Assembly: GCA_022579005.1 (NCBI GenBank)
Contig: MU401504.1
Location: forward strand, 124,001-188,000
Length of the DNA: 64,000 nt
Source: Poronia punctata
Taxonomy: Eukaryota > Ascomycota > Sordariomycetes > Xylariales > Xylariaceae
Direction: 5' to 3'
The notes beneath the pieces are model-generated. The model saw nothing but the letters and a program-made list of their open reading frames with translations, ran no database searches and was not told the origin of the DNA. Numbering within the stretch: position 1 is the first letter of the stretch; each line of letters starts with the position of its first letter. Both the position numbers and the translations under genes were made by a program. This document shows, piece by piece, positions 11,376-24,177 of this stretch.

Positions 11376-14022
11376 TGGCGCCTAGGCACATATTTACTTG
11401 TAGGTTTTACCTAACTTATAAGTGATCTCAAGTGATTAGCTAAAACAATGATTATGGTTGAAAGAATGAAGATAGCAGAGCGATGATAAATCATAAAGCT
11501 GACTGACGGTCATGATTAAATGTGGGACCATCCGATCTTCCGAACCAATGAACATGCTGATTGTACCCTCAGGATACAGGTGAGGTTATATTACGTAATC
11601 AGGTGCCCTCCCTTTTCGTGCACGGGCTCGTACAAACTCCTTACTCGTACATCGGGTAAAGATCGCTGTCCCGCCTCACACCAGCCCATATGAACATGCT
11701 GTTAACTTATCAGGGGCTCATGATGATGGACGCGCATCCAGCGCCAGCGAGAACACGAGTGTAAACTACTAGACTACCTCCTATGAAACTAATGACCTCT
11801 CCTCCCTTTCTTAGGCGATTCGACCCTATAAGATGACTTTGGATGCGTGCGCGATGCGTACGTGGTAACGTGGATGTATTGACTCGACTGACAATCGGTG
11901 ACATTTTCTCCATATGATTGGTGTGTATTTGGATTTTATGTACTCGGCTTCGCATGCTAGAGGAAAACAACACAATATCACCTCCTCGCAGGTATAAACT
12001 TGAAGCTGGACAAAACCTAGACAGGTTCAGTAAACTGCTGCTCGCTACCAAGGAGACTTACAGCGTTAGAGTTCAATATCATGTGAATATCGACGTGGAA
12101 TTCTATTCACCATGTTTGAAAACAGTTAAATAATCGTAACTGCCTAATTTAAGTAGTTTCGTCATCAGGGACGCTCCTGTTGTTTAATGGTACGGAACCT
12201 GGCAGGTAGGTCATAGTATAGAACCTTCTACATCAGGTGCCCTTGACTAGGCCATCCTTCCGTCCTTTCCATTTTCCACTTCTTGGAAAGGGCTTACTAC
12301 CTTCCTCTTTGGGTGGCATCACCAACTTCATTCTTTGGATCTGATCATATATAGAATGACGGGAACTCAACTGTTAACTAGGCGGTTGAACTTCCAACGG
12401 TCCTATGACCTTTGCAAATCCAAACAAGCAATACCTACCTTGTACGCAAGATCTAAACATGCGGCCCTCACCTATCTAAGGTCTAAAAAGGCAGTAGTTA
12501 CCTTTTTCCTTTTCTCCCTCTCCTTTAGCGTATGCAGCACAAGTTGAAGGGTCCAGGAAATTCACGCTTCGAAGCTGCCCTTGATATAGAGTGTTATGGA
12601 TAGGGAACGGGGGTTTTGGTGTTTTTACTCTACGTCCCTACTCCTTCTCTTTTCTGCCAACGGCAACACCGGTAGCCTCCTTCGAGCGGTTAAAATCTTC
12701 CTTCATGTTGCGAGTTTGGCACGCTCGTTGGTCCAGCTGAAGAGGGGAAAGGGGGCCTCCTATGTGCTTTTGTCAGTCACCCCGCACGATGTGACAATGG
12801 TAGACATATTCAAGAAGTATAGGAGCTTATTTCTAGATTTATAAGTAGGGTTACGTTATCTGATTGGGTAAGGAAGCACCATCCTAGTAGCCATAGTCGA
12901 GAGTCAATGCTATAGCAACCCCCCCCTAAGTTAGACGTTGAAACACTACTAGTCTACTGGTGGTTGGGCACTGCCCCATACAAGACGGCCGCTTCAGGTC
13001 TGAGCACCCGGCTTACGCTGGAGGTAGATCTTGATCCTTGACATGTAGGTGGTGCACTGGCCTAGTGGCATGAAACTGTATTTGCCGGCTCTCGCTCTCG
13101 CCCTCCGAACCGGATTTAGGATATATGGAAGAAGTGAGTCGGAAGAGAGCCAAATCCAAGGCCAAGACAGCTTTATAGAAAGCTTCCAGTATCTACGGCC
13201 CGAGTCTTCAACGTGGGAAAAGGATATTTGGATACATGATTGGGTACATGCCTAAGTGAGGATTTAAAGCCCGAGATCCACCGGAAGTAAGCACTGATGC
13301 AGGTGGTCCATCTATGCATAGGAACACGTAGCACAAGGACGTGCAGAGGCAAGTCTAGCAACGATCAAAACCTGGGGTAAGTTCAATATAGATCGATCCG
13401 AAAGTGATATGTCCCTCCCCCCGCGATATAGTGCTTTGCATGTCACCCTACCTCTTGTTCCTATTCACTCTCTACCACCATTGCTTGAGTTTATGAGTTA
13501 TAAGCCGGTTCATTTATAGTTACATGCGTTCTCCCGTCGAATTAATAGGCATTGTGACCGAGAAGCCGCCGCAATGTGACCAATTCTAGCCCGTCGGAAT
13601 GCTCGAATTCGTAGCTGCGTCTCCATCCGCACCCAGAAAGTCATGTCGAACCTGACCTCGCTTAGGTTTCTCCAGGGGAAGTGGCAAACATTATGTTTCT
13701 GGACAGCAAGCTTTCCAAATTATTCTAGAAGTGGAATGGGAGTCGACGTCGAACTCCGTGATGCCGCTTGGGGAAAGATAATATCTGATGCTGCTGCCTG
13801 GCCAAGCATTGAGGGAGTTGTAGTCACTTCCAGAACAGCCACCAATCCTCACAGATATTGTCGTCGTGGAGGTGGATATACGCATTACCACCCTCTAAGG
13901 GGCCGCCAGTTTTAATATTTAAGAACAGTCCTGTCCTGCGCATTGCTACAGTTTCCCTTGTCCTAATCCAACCCCCACAAAAGATACCAAAACGATTAAA
14001 GTCTTGAAGACAGTAATCCGCC
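11376..14022. other. Intergenic, no gene supported
   Basis: Some 2.6 kb without a convincing coding sequence. Several open frames of 60-120 codons exist (for example 12596-12844 and 13824-14189), but none shows a domain, a signal peptide with continuation, or conserved splicing. It includes the promoters of the Zn2Cys6 factor (left) and the secreted protein (right). Confidence 0.5.
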
Positions 14023-14904
14023 ATGAAATCGACACTTGCAACCTCCCTCTCCCTTTTGGGCCTCGCCTCGGCCCGTCCGGCTCCTGCGGATACTCCCGTC
14101 CGTACCCTTCCTCCTTTGTGGGGATTCGAAATTACCTCCCTCGAGGGTCCCGGTTGTCCCGACAAACCCAACTCCTCCGAGATTGGCACTCGCCTGACAT
14201 TCGGCTCGAATACAGTCGACGGCTCCGAGATCTACTACTGGTTTCTCGCGTATCCTTCCCTGAATGTCGAGCTAGGCAAGACCGAGTCCGTATGGTGCGA
14301 GACCGAGTTGAAATACACAGAGTACAAGGACATTGACAAGGAGGAAGAAGGGGAGGATTACAGACTTAGACTACATAAGAATGGGACAGCGGTGCGGTTG
14401 CCATCCTCGCCGTCTAGAGTTCAGGTTTTGAAGAAGGAAACTTAACTGACGTTTATCATCTGGCTAGGTCATCTCTACGTACGAACTTGACGACGACGTC
14501 AAGGCTACTTTCAGCTTCACGTATCTCGACGCCGATGTGAGTTCTACCGTACCTACCTAGGTACCTTTCTTTTCGACGTTTATTAGGCATGGGCGTCCTC
14601 TTGACTACTTCCTAGATACTGATTCTGCTATTACCTTGTCTAGGTCACCGATACCTACGTTCTCAACGGACCCGCCGCAACGTCTGATGGGTATGGCGCT
14701 GAAGGATACCTGGTCGGCCCCGAGGGACCGCCCTACAAAGAGTCCAAGTGTGGCGCCGCGACACTGAAGTTCAGGACGGAGCTCACAGTTGAAGGTTCCG
14801 GCAAAAAGGGCGTCGTGGCCAGCGAGATCGTTACTGATGACGACGGTGAGGAGCGTTATTACGGGACACAGCTTGGTTTCAGCTACGACTGGGAGGAATG
14901 CTAG
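14023..14904 (+). CDS. Small secreted DUF4360-like protein
   Basis: Three exons (14023-14391, 14468-14536, 14644-14904) give a protein of 232 residues. Both introns are phase 0, and the first contains CTAAC. The N-terminus MKSTLATSLSLLGLASA is a classical signal peptide with likely cleavage near residue 17-22, so the protein is probably secreted. The mature part has the pattern of DUF4360 proteins: GFEITSLEGPGCP at the start, cysteine-containing VWCETELKY in the middle, RLHKNGTAVISTYELDDDVK, a TYVLNGP strand, and ESKCGAATLKF near the end. Two cysteine pairs could form disulfides. DUF4360 proteins occur in fungi and bacteria and have no established biochemical function. The reading frame stays open into intron 1 to 14445, so a naive annotation would truncate it there. 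Confidence 0.72.
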
Positions 14905-15329
14905 AAGGATCGAGGTTGAGGCGATACAATACCGTGTCACGTGACGTTTGGTCAGATGACTTAGCGTCCCCTGACCCACAACGCCCGCTTTTCAGGCATT
15001 CTACGCTGGATCCCCACTACCCCACTGGCCTTCACACGTAAATAGCTTCATATTCTTTCACTCATTATAGCTTCTTATAACAGCAGCCAGATAGGTTTCC
15101 TCCATGGTTGCGTCATCCTAATACAATACGTAGCGTATTCGTAGTATGATACTGGTGAAAAGGAAGCTATATTATGGGCAAAAAGGCAATGAAGGGAGAC
15201 AAGGAGTTCGAACTCCGAAGGATACCTAGGTCTCAGGGGCTTAAGAGAATGGTTTTACAACCTTAATATACAGTTCGAAGGAAACCTACCTCCAAGTATT
15301 GCCGGGATCAATTGGCGGCCTTGTCATTA
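14905..15329. other. Intergenic between convergent genes
   Basis: This is the 3' flank of the secreted protein and of the oxidase, which converge here. No gene is seen. Confidence 0.6.
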
Positions 15330-16845
15330 TTAACGCCTCGCACGAAAGCTATTCCACTTATGAAATATGTTCGTCGGGTCGTATTTCTCCTTGAGTCGTT
15401 GGAGACGCTCCACATTGGATCCATACGCCTTCTCGGGCGGTACATCGTCCTCTTTGCCGTCCTAACGCGTTAGCCGACAGAGACATTGTGTTGGCTGGTT
15501 CGAGAGTAACGTACCTATATTGTAATTGTTGTATTGCGTCACTCCTGTCTTCACACCACTCTCTCTAAGTTTCGTCACGACTTCCCGATTCACGCGTCTA
15601 ACGACGCCGTCTAGCTCCGGATCATCCCATTGCCAGAACGGACAGATCTGGTACGCGTCATCCCTCGCGGCGAAAGCGGTGGCCTTGTGGGACGTACTCC
15701 GCACTCGTGAGTTGGGCAGGATCTCCCACTGGATAGCGGCCTGAACGCCGAGGTGTTCCTCCGTGAACCGGAACATCTTCTCGGCCGCTCTCTGCACATC
15801 TTCCAGCTTCAGTGGAGGTACGAAGGTCGCGCCGCCGAGAAGCTTTCTTGAGCTGGCGATTTGACCCAGCTGGCTGTTTACTTCCGGCCACGTCTTCACG
15901 CTTGCCGTGTTCAAGGTGGCGGCGTCGAGAATTGGCCTGTAGAACTTCTTGCCCTCTTCCTCGTTTCCATTGTAGAAGATCATGCAAAAGTACCCTTCTT
16001 CTCCGTCGGGCGGGAAGCGTGTAGGTCCCGTGACCATGGCAGAGTTTGCATCCTGCGCCTCGTGCACGAAATTGACAAAATCTACTATGGTAGGCAAAGC
16101 CGTGGGACTCAACAGGACCATCCCGGCATAGCACGGGCCTTGGTCAAACGCTCTAACCGTGAAACTGGTCGCGACGCCAAAACTCTGTCCCGCTCCCCGA
16201 ACAGCCCAGAACAGATCTTGATTCTCATCTTCCGCCACCCTGAGGACGCGTCCGTCGGCCGTGACGACCTCGGCCTCGAGTAGGATATCGATCGTGAGAC
16301 CATACCTAGGAGTTAGGAATCCGAAGCCGCCGCCGAGGATCAGTCCGCCGACACCGGTGTCGCTGACGGTTCCGCCGACGGTCGCCAGCCCATGCTCCCA
16401 CAAGGCCTGATCTACGTCTTGCCAGAGACAACCGCCGCCGAACGTGACCGTCTTCTCCGCCGGGTTCACTCTGACGTCGCGGAGGAGGCCGAGATCGATC
16501 ACCATGCCGCCCTCACATGACGACGTTCCGCTTGTCGAATGGCCGCCGCATTTGACGGTGAGGGGGATCCCGTTTGTCGTCGCGAACTTGATGGCGTCTG
16601 ATACTTCTCCTGCGCTTGCTGGTTTTACCACAACTGCCTGTGTTTCTACATGTGAGAAAGATAACTACCTACTTCTATAGTGTGATTGGGGTGAAATAGA
16701 AAAGGCTCACAGCTGGCTTCACACACGTCTCACTCCATCGTCTTAGACTATCTTCGTACTCCTGCGAGCCGGGGACTAGAACCTTGCCGGCCTTTATACT
16801 TTGGCGGAGCGCATCGAATCCATCACTACCAGTAGTGAAACTCAT
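15330..16845 (-). CDS. Berberine-bridge-type FAD-linked oxidase (last junction out of frame)
   Basis: An FAD-dependent oxidoreductase of the PCMH/berberine bridge family, which oxidises sugars, alcohols or secondary-metabolite intermediates. Exons on the minus strand are 16711-16845, 15515-16637 and 15330-15461. The FAD domain shows LTVKCGGHSTSG, whose His is the expected site of covalent FAD attachment, and GGLILGGGFGFLTPRYGL. The second, cysteine-linking motif seen in bicovalent members is absent (GGTVSDTGVGG). The C-terminal BBE segment is split: QYNNYN ends exon 2, and YGSNVERLQRLKEKYDP lies in exon 3. The obvious donor (15514, phase 1) and acceptor (15462) join the two parts one base out of frame, so the canonical C-terminus is not read as assembled. 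There is no clear signal peptide, so a cytosolic or peroxisomal location is possible. Substrate unknown. Confidence 0.82.
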
Positions 16846-18244
16846 GATGTAGGGTAAGTGATACTGCGGAGACGGCGTAGTCTTAAAGAACCGGAGTAAT
16901 ACCCGTACGATACCTACCTACCTACTGCCCTGGCCTAACGCTTATCTATCTCTTATACTCTGGGAAACGGTACAAACTGTGATGAATTCACGACTTCGAA
17001 CCTCTTACTCGTACCTAGGTTATTAACCAGCCGGCGTCATCAGTGTAAGCACTTGATGTGGCTGAGCCTGGGACATCTCACGAAACGTTGTACCTATCCC
17101 CGCTCCCGTTAGCTTGTCTGCAAAAAAGTGCGGAGTTCCGTGACAGCGCCATGTATTTGCGGGCCCGGCCCTTGTGGGTCCAGGTGAGTACGGTAGAAAC
17201 ATTGTCCGGACCGGAAAATTGGCCAAGAAATCCCATGGGAGTGGAAAATGCGACATGCTCTAGGATAAATTCACAGCTCTCGTCCACGGACTCTAGTGTA
17301 CCCATACCAACGCGCCGGGGGGTTTGGGCTGGCCCGTTGGCGGCTTTCACCCGTAAGGAATCCATTATCCATATATCGACTCTGGTAAGGCTGATGAGAG
17401 GTGAGGAATATCCAGGATATACGGTCATCCGAGGAACTGTTGTCTGTTGGATATTTTTTAATGTCTCTTGATTGTTTTATACTACTTGTAAGCGGTAGCA
17501 ACCTTACCTAGGTATACGGTATATTAAATAACAAAATTGTTGAATATTGTAAAGATGACAGACACATCCAAAGGACGGGTTGTTCGTGTGGCTCGTGACA
17601 TGTGGCCACAAATGCTTCTGCGCCACATATTCTAATGTTAAACCAGAAAAGGGGTAGCGCGACGCGAGGTAATGAATGTAATGTATGCAGAAGGCAATAA
17701 AAGTAAGTATCCACCAAGAAGGCTGATTTGAGCTAATGTGATGGGAAATTCACAGCTGAGAAATTGAAATTCATCAGATTGCGTCGAACATTTGGGTATG
17801 AGGTCGCCACGTCGTTTACGCAATTGAGTTCATGAAAACTGCGCATGTCGTGCACGTAAAAGGAGGCACAAATCTTACTCGTACACGTCTATATCCGACC
17901 GAGGTTGGACTTCCCGAGGTTCCCCTAAACCTTCCTTGACTTGAATTCTGGCGAGTTCTGTCTTGGTAAGACTGATCCACTGGTATAAAAAGAGCGCCGA
18001 TCCTCAGGCGTATATATTGATATAATAGCCTTCTTTCTGCTTGATATTAAACTCATGCGTGTATTACGAGTAAACGACCTTTCTTTCTATTGTACGACAT
18101 CAAAAGCCACAGCCGGATTACTGCATTACGCGCCAGGAAAAAGTGAAACCCCGCTCATAAGCTACGCGAGCTTTCCCGTTCAGCTTATGTGACCTCATCC
18201 ACTTTGCCATAACGAAGGTGACGTGGTAACAAGAACAAAACAAG
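16846..18244. other. Intergenic, no gene supported
   Basis: Two overlapping open frames on opposite strands at 17058-17471 and 17078-17428 show no recognisable family and no splicing continuation. A TACC microsatellite lies at 16911-16926. The right end serves as promoter for the acetoacetate-decarboxylase-fold gene. Confidence 0.5.
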
Positions 18245-19208
18245 ATGGACGACTCCCCAATCGTGCCCGTGCCTGCTCCTTGGAAGTTGAAAGGCACGGT
18301 ATATATAGTAACGTTCTACAACAAGGCCGGTAAATTGCCTGCTCACTCGTATTCTCCACTGGAACGAGATTCCACCTATGCATCACCGGCAACGTCTGGG
18401 GAACATCAAGGTGGTCTCAGTCAATTCCAAGTGATCCGGTATACCGAGAGTCCAGTTGGGCCTTATGATGAGTTGATAGTCTGCCCTGGAAGCTTCAGCT
18501 ATGAGGTTGAGGAAGGCGGCAGGCGGAAGAAGAAGAAGGCTACGCGTATCAGTCGCATATACGTCTCGCAGAAGTACACTTGTTGGAATGGCCGAACGAG
18601 TTTGTCCTCCCTTTTCCCGCCTCCAGCAAACCTCGCGAGGAGGAACAAGCCTCGGCTGTTGCAAGCAGGCTTTGGGCTAGATTATCTAAGCGCTAACCGT
18701 AAATTCTTTAGATTGGAATATACCTAAACACTTGGCGCGTTTTGAGTGGGATGAGCTCAGTGACGGGGCTACGAGGGTCCGGGTGTACCCGCACGACACG
18801 ACAGGGGACCCATCGGAACCTCGACCGAGCGACGTGCCGTTCTTTCAGGCGGCGTTCAAGCCGATGCAATGGGCGCCCAGTTTCCCGTTCTCTGCGTCTT
18901 GGATGAACACCTTGGGCATCGATACGTCCTTGGTTCAGCCCCCACTGCCGGCTGGTCAAGGCTCTCAAGGTGAACTCCCCGGAACTGATCGGTGGTGCAA
19001 AATCCCGTTTGATCAAACTACGAAACGGGCCAGCCTTGCCTGGGCCGACTTGTCGCAGAAGAACGAGAAAGGCGAGCTGGTGAGCAGTGTGACGTACGAC
19101 AACTTCTGGCCGGACCTTGGTCGATGGAAGCTCGCTATCAAGCTCGAGGACACGGTCATCGATTTTGGGGAGGGGACTTACTGGGATGCACCGAGAACCC
19201 AACTCTAA
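18245..19208 (+). CDS. Acetoacetate decarboxylase-fold protein
   Basis: Two exons, 18245-18599 and 18712-19208, separated by a 112-base intron (GTTTGT donor, GCTAAC branch, TTTAG acceptor), give 283 residues. The protein has the pattern of a fungal family with the acetoacetate-decarboxylase beta-barrel fold: PVPAPWKLKGTVYI at the start, GGLSQFQVIRYTESPVGPYD, DELIVCPGSFSYE, then RISRIYVSQKYTCWNGRTNW across the splice and NIPKHLARFEWDEL. I do not see evidence that it decarboxylates acetoacetate. Members of this fold also act on other beta-keto acids or may only bind small ligands. There is no signal peptide or membrane segment, so it is probably cytosolic. The two exons look like unrelated frames unless spliced. 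Confidence 0.78.
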
Positions 19209-20255
19209 TCAGTTCGCCAAAACGACCATTGTAAAGAAAGTGTTATAACGGGCTCGGTAAGCAGCGACAAGCTCCGAAACGAGATGGAAAGTGTGAAGCA
19301 TGATTGTTGGCCAGGCACGTACTTTATTCACGCGGGGTGTACCTACTGTATCTTGTTACCTAATGTATGTGCCCTAAGAACAGGTGGTTTCTAGTTGTAA
19401 TCTGCAAGTGCGCAAATGGGGCCACCTATACGTGATTGCCACGGCATGCGAAATACCGGCACCCATAGGAAATCGCGTCACGCATGTCTCTACTACGGAT
19501 ATAACTCTTGGGCGCACCTTCCTAGATTATAGTTACCCCAAAAGGAATAAAGGTATAACCCTAGAGGCCCTATTACACCAGACTTCGGTCATAGACGCGG
19601 ACCGTACATCTTCTCTCGCCTGGCAAACTCTGGAGGTTCAAGTGGTATACCCATGAGAGACGAGGGCTCGGCGAGCGACATGAGCTGTGATTTGGTTTCC
19701 TCCTTGGTAAATAATTTTTGTTGCCGGCGATGGATTTTTCCATGCGCGCTCGTCTGCCGCTGCAAGTCTGCAAGTCTGCAAACATGCGTGATGATATGCA
19801 AAGGTTTCATCAAGTATGGGTGCGGCTGAAGGGGCTCAAGCTCACGTAAGAGTTGAGGACGTAAGCCATTTGTCGATCTTTCTGGTACAGCCACCAAGTC
19901 CTAACCTAGCATGGTTCCTTTTTATTATTAGATTAGCTAATCTCGTTCGGACATGTGCTGCGCCACCATCGCCAACCAAACCCATTTTGCTTATTACGAG
20001 ACTAATAACTAGGCACATACCTATGCAGTTAGCCCTCTCTTCCCCACTGCCACGTTCTTATCCGTCCAAGAAGTTTACCAAGTCGAGTCTTCTCGTCGTC
20101 AACAACAGTTTCCCGTCTGATTCCGCTCGATCGGTAACCTTGGGGCGTTTTGATCAAGATACCGGATGAACCCGGTGCGAAACAAGATCACTTGATAGAG
20201 CGTGAAAAGGAAAAAAATTACCTACCCTAAAGGCTTTTCTATATCGTGTGAAGAT
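19209..20255. other. Intergenic, no gene seen
   Basis: Only short uninformative open frames (19573-19897 minus, 19816-20169 plus). The right end is the 5' flank of the conserved hypothetical gene. Confidence 0.5.
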
Positions 20256-21347
20256 ATGGACCAGCAGAGCGGCATCATCGCTGACAAAGTAGCCCAAGCA
20301 AATTTTGGGGCATACCGCCCTGAGGGACCGGACAATGAAGCCGGGCCGAGCACGCCGGGAAGCGCGGCATCGCCCGGAGTGGATGTAGTGCATCAGCAAC
20401 AACGGCAGCTCCATCTCCTACAAGAGCATCTACATCTTCAACATGTACCACAATCATATGAACATCAGCAAAAGCAACACCAACACCAACATTTGCTCCA
20501 AGAACACCTGCACCTCCAGCACGTACCGGAAAAGGAAGAACAGCAGTTTCACCGACCGCCGCCATATTCCAGTCCATCCACCGGCGTGCCAGAGCCGCGA
20601 CGGATCCCGAATGGACCCCAACGTTACCCGGGGCTCCCGGTTCTTGACTACCGGCAATACTCGCCTCCGATGTTTGACCTGACAGCTGACAGCACCGCCA
20701 TAACCAGCAAGGCGCCGTACCTGTCAGAGAATGCCAATGCTTTATCATCCCTGATACGCACTCTGGCCACCGTACCGCCGAAGCCGCAGGTTCTGATCCA
20801 GGGCACCCGGGGCAGGAAGACGGATTTCAGCGTGCGGCTCAACCTCATGAGCCTGTTGGTACCGGAAGACCCGCGGGACCGGCTGGACTACATGCGCTGC
20901 GTGGGGCGAGACGAGCTGGCGTACCGCGGGGGCAATGAACCCGGAATCGAGCCGGAGCTAGGTGCCGGCGAAGACGGGCTCGTGGCGTGGTGCGAACGCT
21001 TCGTCAAGGACCCGGCGACGGTCAAGTCGTTTACGATGGAGCGCGTCGTCGCCAACCTCGACCACGGTTGGCTCGAGGGCCAGATCCGCAGCCTAGTGGC
21101 CTCTATCGAGTACAAGGGTGCGGTCGCCGTGTCGTTCCCGGTGACGCATGCCCGGGTTACGGTGCAGAACCCGGACAAGGTTAACAAGTTCTTCACAAGC
21201 GTGACCAAGCTGTTCTCGGGGAAAGCCAAGTATGAGGTGGTCAAATCTGTGTGGCCCTTTGCGAACGCAAGGAATGGCGAGCAAGGCCGGAAGTGCATCG
21301 TCCAAAACGAGAAGACTTGGTGGGAGGAATGGAGGGACCCGAGTTAG
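20256..21347 (+). CDS. Conserved fungal protein of unknown function
   Basis: A single-exon gene of 363 residues from the first in-frame ATG at 20256 (MDQQSGIIADKVAQ). The frame extends upstream only through a GTG. Residues about 45-95 are rich in Gln and His and contain the peptide LLQEHLHLQHVP twice, a local duplication. A Pro-rich linker follows. From about residue 160 the sequence becomes regular and looks like a folded domain: PPKPQVLIQGTRGRKTDFSV, RLNLMSLLVPEDPRDRLDYM, ELAYRGG, LVAWCERFVKDPATVKSFTM, LDHGWLEGQIRSLVASI and YKGAVAVSFPVTHARVTVQ. I recognise the pattern as one conserved among filamentous ascomycetes but know no assigned function. No signal peptide or membrane helix. Confidence 0.72.
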   Translation: MDQQSGIIADKVAQANFGAYRPEGPDNEAGPSTPGSAASPGVDVVHQQQRQLHLLQEHLHLQHVPQSYEHQQKQHQHQHLLQEHLHLQHVPEKEEQQFHRPPPYSSPSTGVPEPRRIPNGPQRYPGLPVLDYRQYSPPMFDLTADSTAITSKAPYLSENANALSSLIRTLATVPPKPQVLIQGTRGRKTDFSVRLNLMSLLVPEDPRDRLDYMRCVGRDELAYRGGNEPGIEPELGAGEDGLVAWCERFVKDPATVKSFTMERVVANLDHGWLEGQIRSLVASIEYKGAVAVSFPVTHARVTVQNPDKVNKFFTSVTKLFSGKAKYEVVKSVWPFANARNGEQGRKCIVQNEKTWWEEWRDPS

Positions 21348-23387
21348 TCATTTTCCCCCTTTTCTTTTTTTACCTGTACCTTTTACCTGCGATATTAAGA
21401 TGACACAGTGCTGACTGCGTGGGTTAGTCAAGTATGCCATTTCACAGAAACGCCAGGGCTGGATAACGAACGAGGATAAACTCGAGTGCATCATGGAGAG
21501 CAAAGGCAAAGGGATTCCTTTGGTGGACTGGGGTCCTGTTGAAGAATACTACTAGCATACTCGTTGATAGCTCGAGTCCGAACGGATACTCTGATCTCGA
21601 GCTGCTCCGACTCGTGACCGTGAGACGACTCGGGCTATCGACATGAGGCGTGAGGTATGAAGTTACGAGACGAAGGGTACGTTTATGATGGCGGGTTTAT
21701 AAACAAGCGTACTATATTTGCACATACTATTGCTTCGTTCCACCTGGGCGGCTCGTATTGTGTGGAGTCCCGAACCAATACAACATCTCTCTAACCTTGG
21801 CGATCCGGGCTCTTGGATATCAACACAGATTTCCAGCCCTTTCGTCATACATCCAGGGTGCCGTGCGCCCTAGCGGCTACACGAGAGTTCCCAGATTAAA
21901 TCCGCCGGGCGTACAGAAGGTTACGATTGCGACTGGACTAGGAACTAATCCGGATACCTTGGGTTAGATGTGCAGGGAGGGAGAGGCGCGGGGAAGAATA
22001 GAAGCCGTTCCTGTTGCATTTGCCCCAGCATCTAATCTAATCTGAGATGTCGCGGTTTCGATGCGCCATCCTCAACATTTCTTCAGCCGCAACGTCTCGC
22101 ATAGGTCCCGAGTCACCGGACTGCAAACACCTGCAGGGTCATGTGGATCGCGGACCCCTGTTCTCCTTTGGACAGCTGCGGGTGGCCTTGGGTGGCGCGG
22201 GACCGCGGGTGGCCATCTCGGTGGCTTGCTCCGCTGTCCCCAAAAGAACTCGAGGCTACATAATCAATGAGAGATGACGCAGCAAACATGTCGCGGATCG
22301 GATCTCGGTTCTACGACGTTTGATTTGGCCGGATCGGCGGCTTTTCACGGCACTAAAACGTCGAGTTTTGTTTATGACGACCGTTTGACATGACGGAATT
22401 GTTTGCCCCCAAACCATATCCTCGGGTTCATTCACGATGGCTTTTTATTTAGGACGTTAGCTAGAGCCGTATCACGAATATCTGAAACAATGACAGAGTA
22501 ATATTAGGTCATGATTGAAACTGGCAAAGTAGGTAGTGCAGGCCAGTATAGCTTTGGGTAACAGACAGACAGGCTGTCTAGCATGTACGTAGACGAGGTG
22601 ACAATCTAGATACCCAAGTACATGATGGACAAATGTTTATACATGATGCCTGATCTTGGCTCATTTGCTTTGCTCGGCAGCGAAAGGGTCCGAGGTCTGT
22701 GGACACGATGGCTTCGTCTCGATCAAGTTAGAAGCTAGATTAGGTATTACAAGTTGTTAAGCGGCGGTCCAATGGCATTTTCTTCTAGTTGCTACACGTA
22801 CAAGGGAGATTTGGTGGGATGTGTTCACAAGTTCAAGGTTTCGGGAGGGGAATAATGGAGGTCCTACTCAGAGTTTGATTAACAGACTCACAATGAGGCC
22901 TGACTGTTTGGTCAGTTCCTTCAAACCTGTACAGAAAGTAAGGGAGCGTAGTGCCCCACACTCCTTTATCCCAACAAAAGGACAAGACTGTCATAATTGT
23001 AGCCCCACGATGTCCCATAGGTAAGTATTCAGTGTAACTAAATTATATAAGGAGGTCCAACTCCCCCCCCCTTGAGATTTCTCGTGTGACTCAAGCACCA
23101 TCACCAGATAGTTATATCAGTGAGGAGGCTCTCTTCGTTCATCTCAACTTACCAGACTGTCTGTCACGGTTTCCAATCCGAACTAGCGCAGCCCTTACGT
23201 GTACAGACCCAGGAAACGCCTATATAAGTTGATCCAGGAGACCTTTGCTTCTCGGAGAAACCCTTTCCTCCTTGTGCAATAACAACAAGTCAACTACGGC
23301 CCCTCCGGCAGTGTGACAGACTAGCACTTTAAGGACTTTATAGCACATCACACCTTTCACCACCGCTCGGTTGGTTTTATCTCAACC
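21348..23387. other. Intergenic, no gene supported
   Basis: Two kilobases upstream of the desaturase. Small open frames (for example 21758-21967 and 22047-22277) carry no recognisable features. No RNA gene or long repeat found. Confidence 0.5.
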
Positions 23388-24100
23388 ATGAGTTACGTTA
23401 CCGAAACGATCCATGGTGCTGGTGAGTGGTTTTCTTGTCGTATCCTAGTGCCCCTGACCCCTTGCCTGAAACGAGTTTCCGAGAAAAAGCAGCTAACTAA
23501 TAAATCCCCCTTTTTTTTTTGGTTTATAGTGGTTCCCGCAGGTGTAAGGTCTTCTCCCAAAAACACAAATAAACAAGTTAGGTATCTAACTATTCGACTA
23601 ATAACATCCCAACCTATTCTATGTAATTTCTAGGAACTCACCACATGCAAAAACACCAAACTCGACATCAAGACCCTACGAGAACACATCCCGTCCCATT
23701 GCTTCCAACCCTCGACGATCCGATCGGTGAGCTACGTGGTCCGCGATGTAGGACTTTATATCGGTTTACTCTACGGAACCTTTTACCTAGACAAAAACGT
23801 CCACCATCTCGGCAGCTTCTGTCTCCGTTACATGGTCTTCCCCTACGCAGCGGGCACCGTCCTGACAGGTCTATGGGTTCTCGCGCACGAGGCCGGACAT
23901 GGGGCTTTCTCGACGAATAGGACATTCGCTGACGCCGTGGGCTTCTTGATCCATTCTGCGCTGATGTCGCCGTATTTCGCTTGGCAGTCTAGTCATGCGA
24001 GACATCATCAGTTTGCTAATAATTTGTCGGTTGATTTGAATTATGGTATTTATTTATTTATTTTCTTTGCTTTTTCTTTTTTTTTTCTCTCCCCTTTTCT

Positions 24101-24177
<77 letters not shown>

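Noticed and set aside
17058..17471. Opposed open frames of 137 and 116 codons
   Set aside because: No recognisable motif, no splice-linked continuation on either strand, and no start context better than chance.
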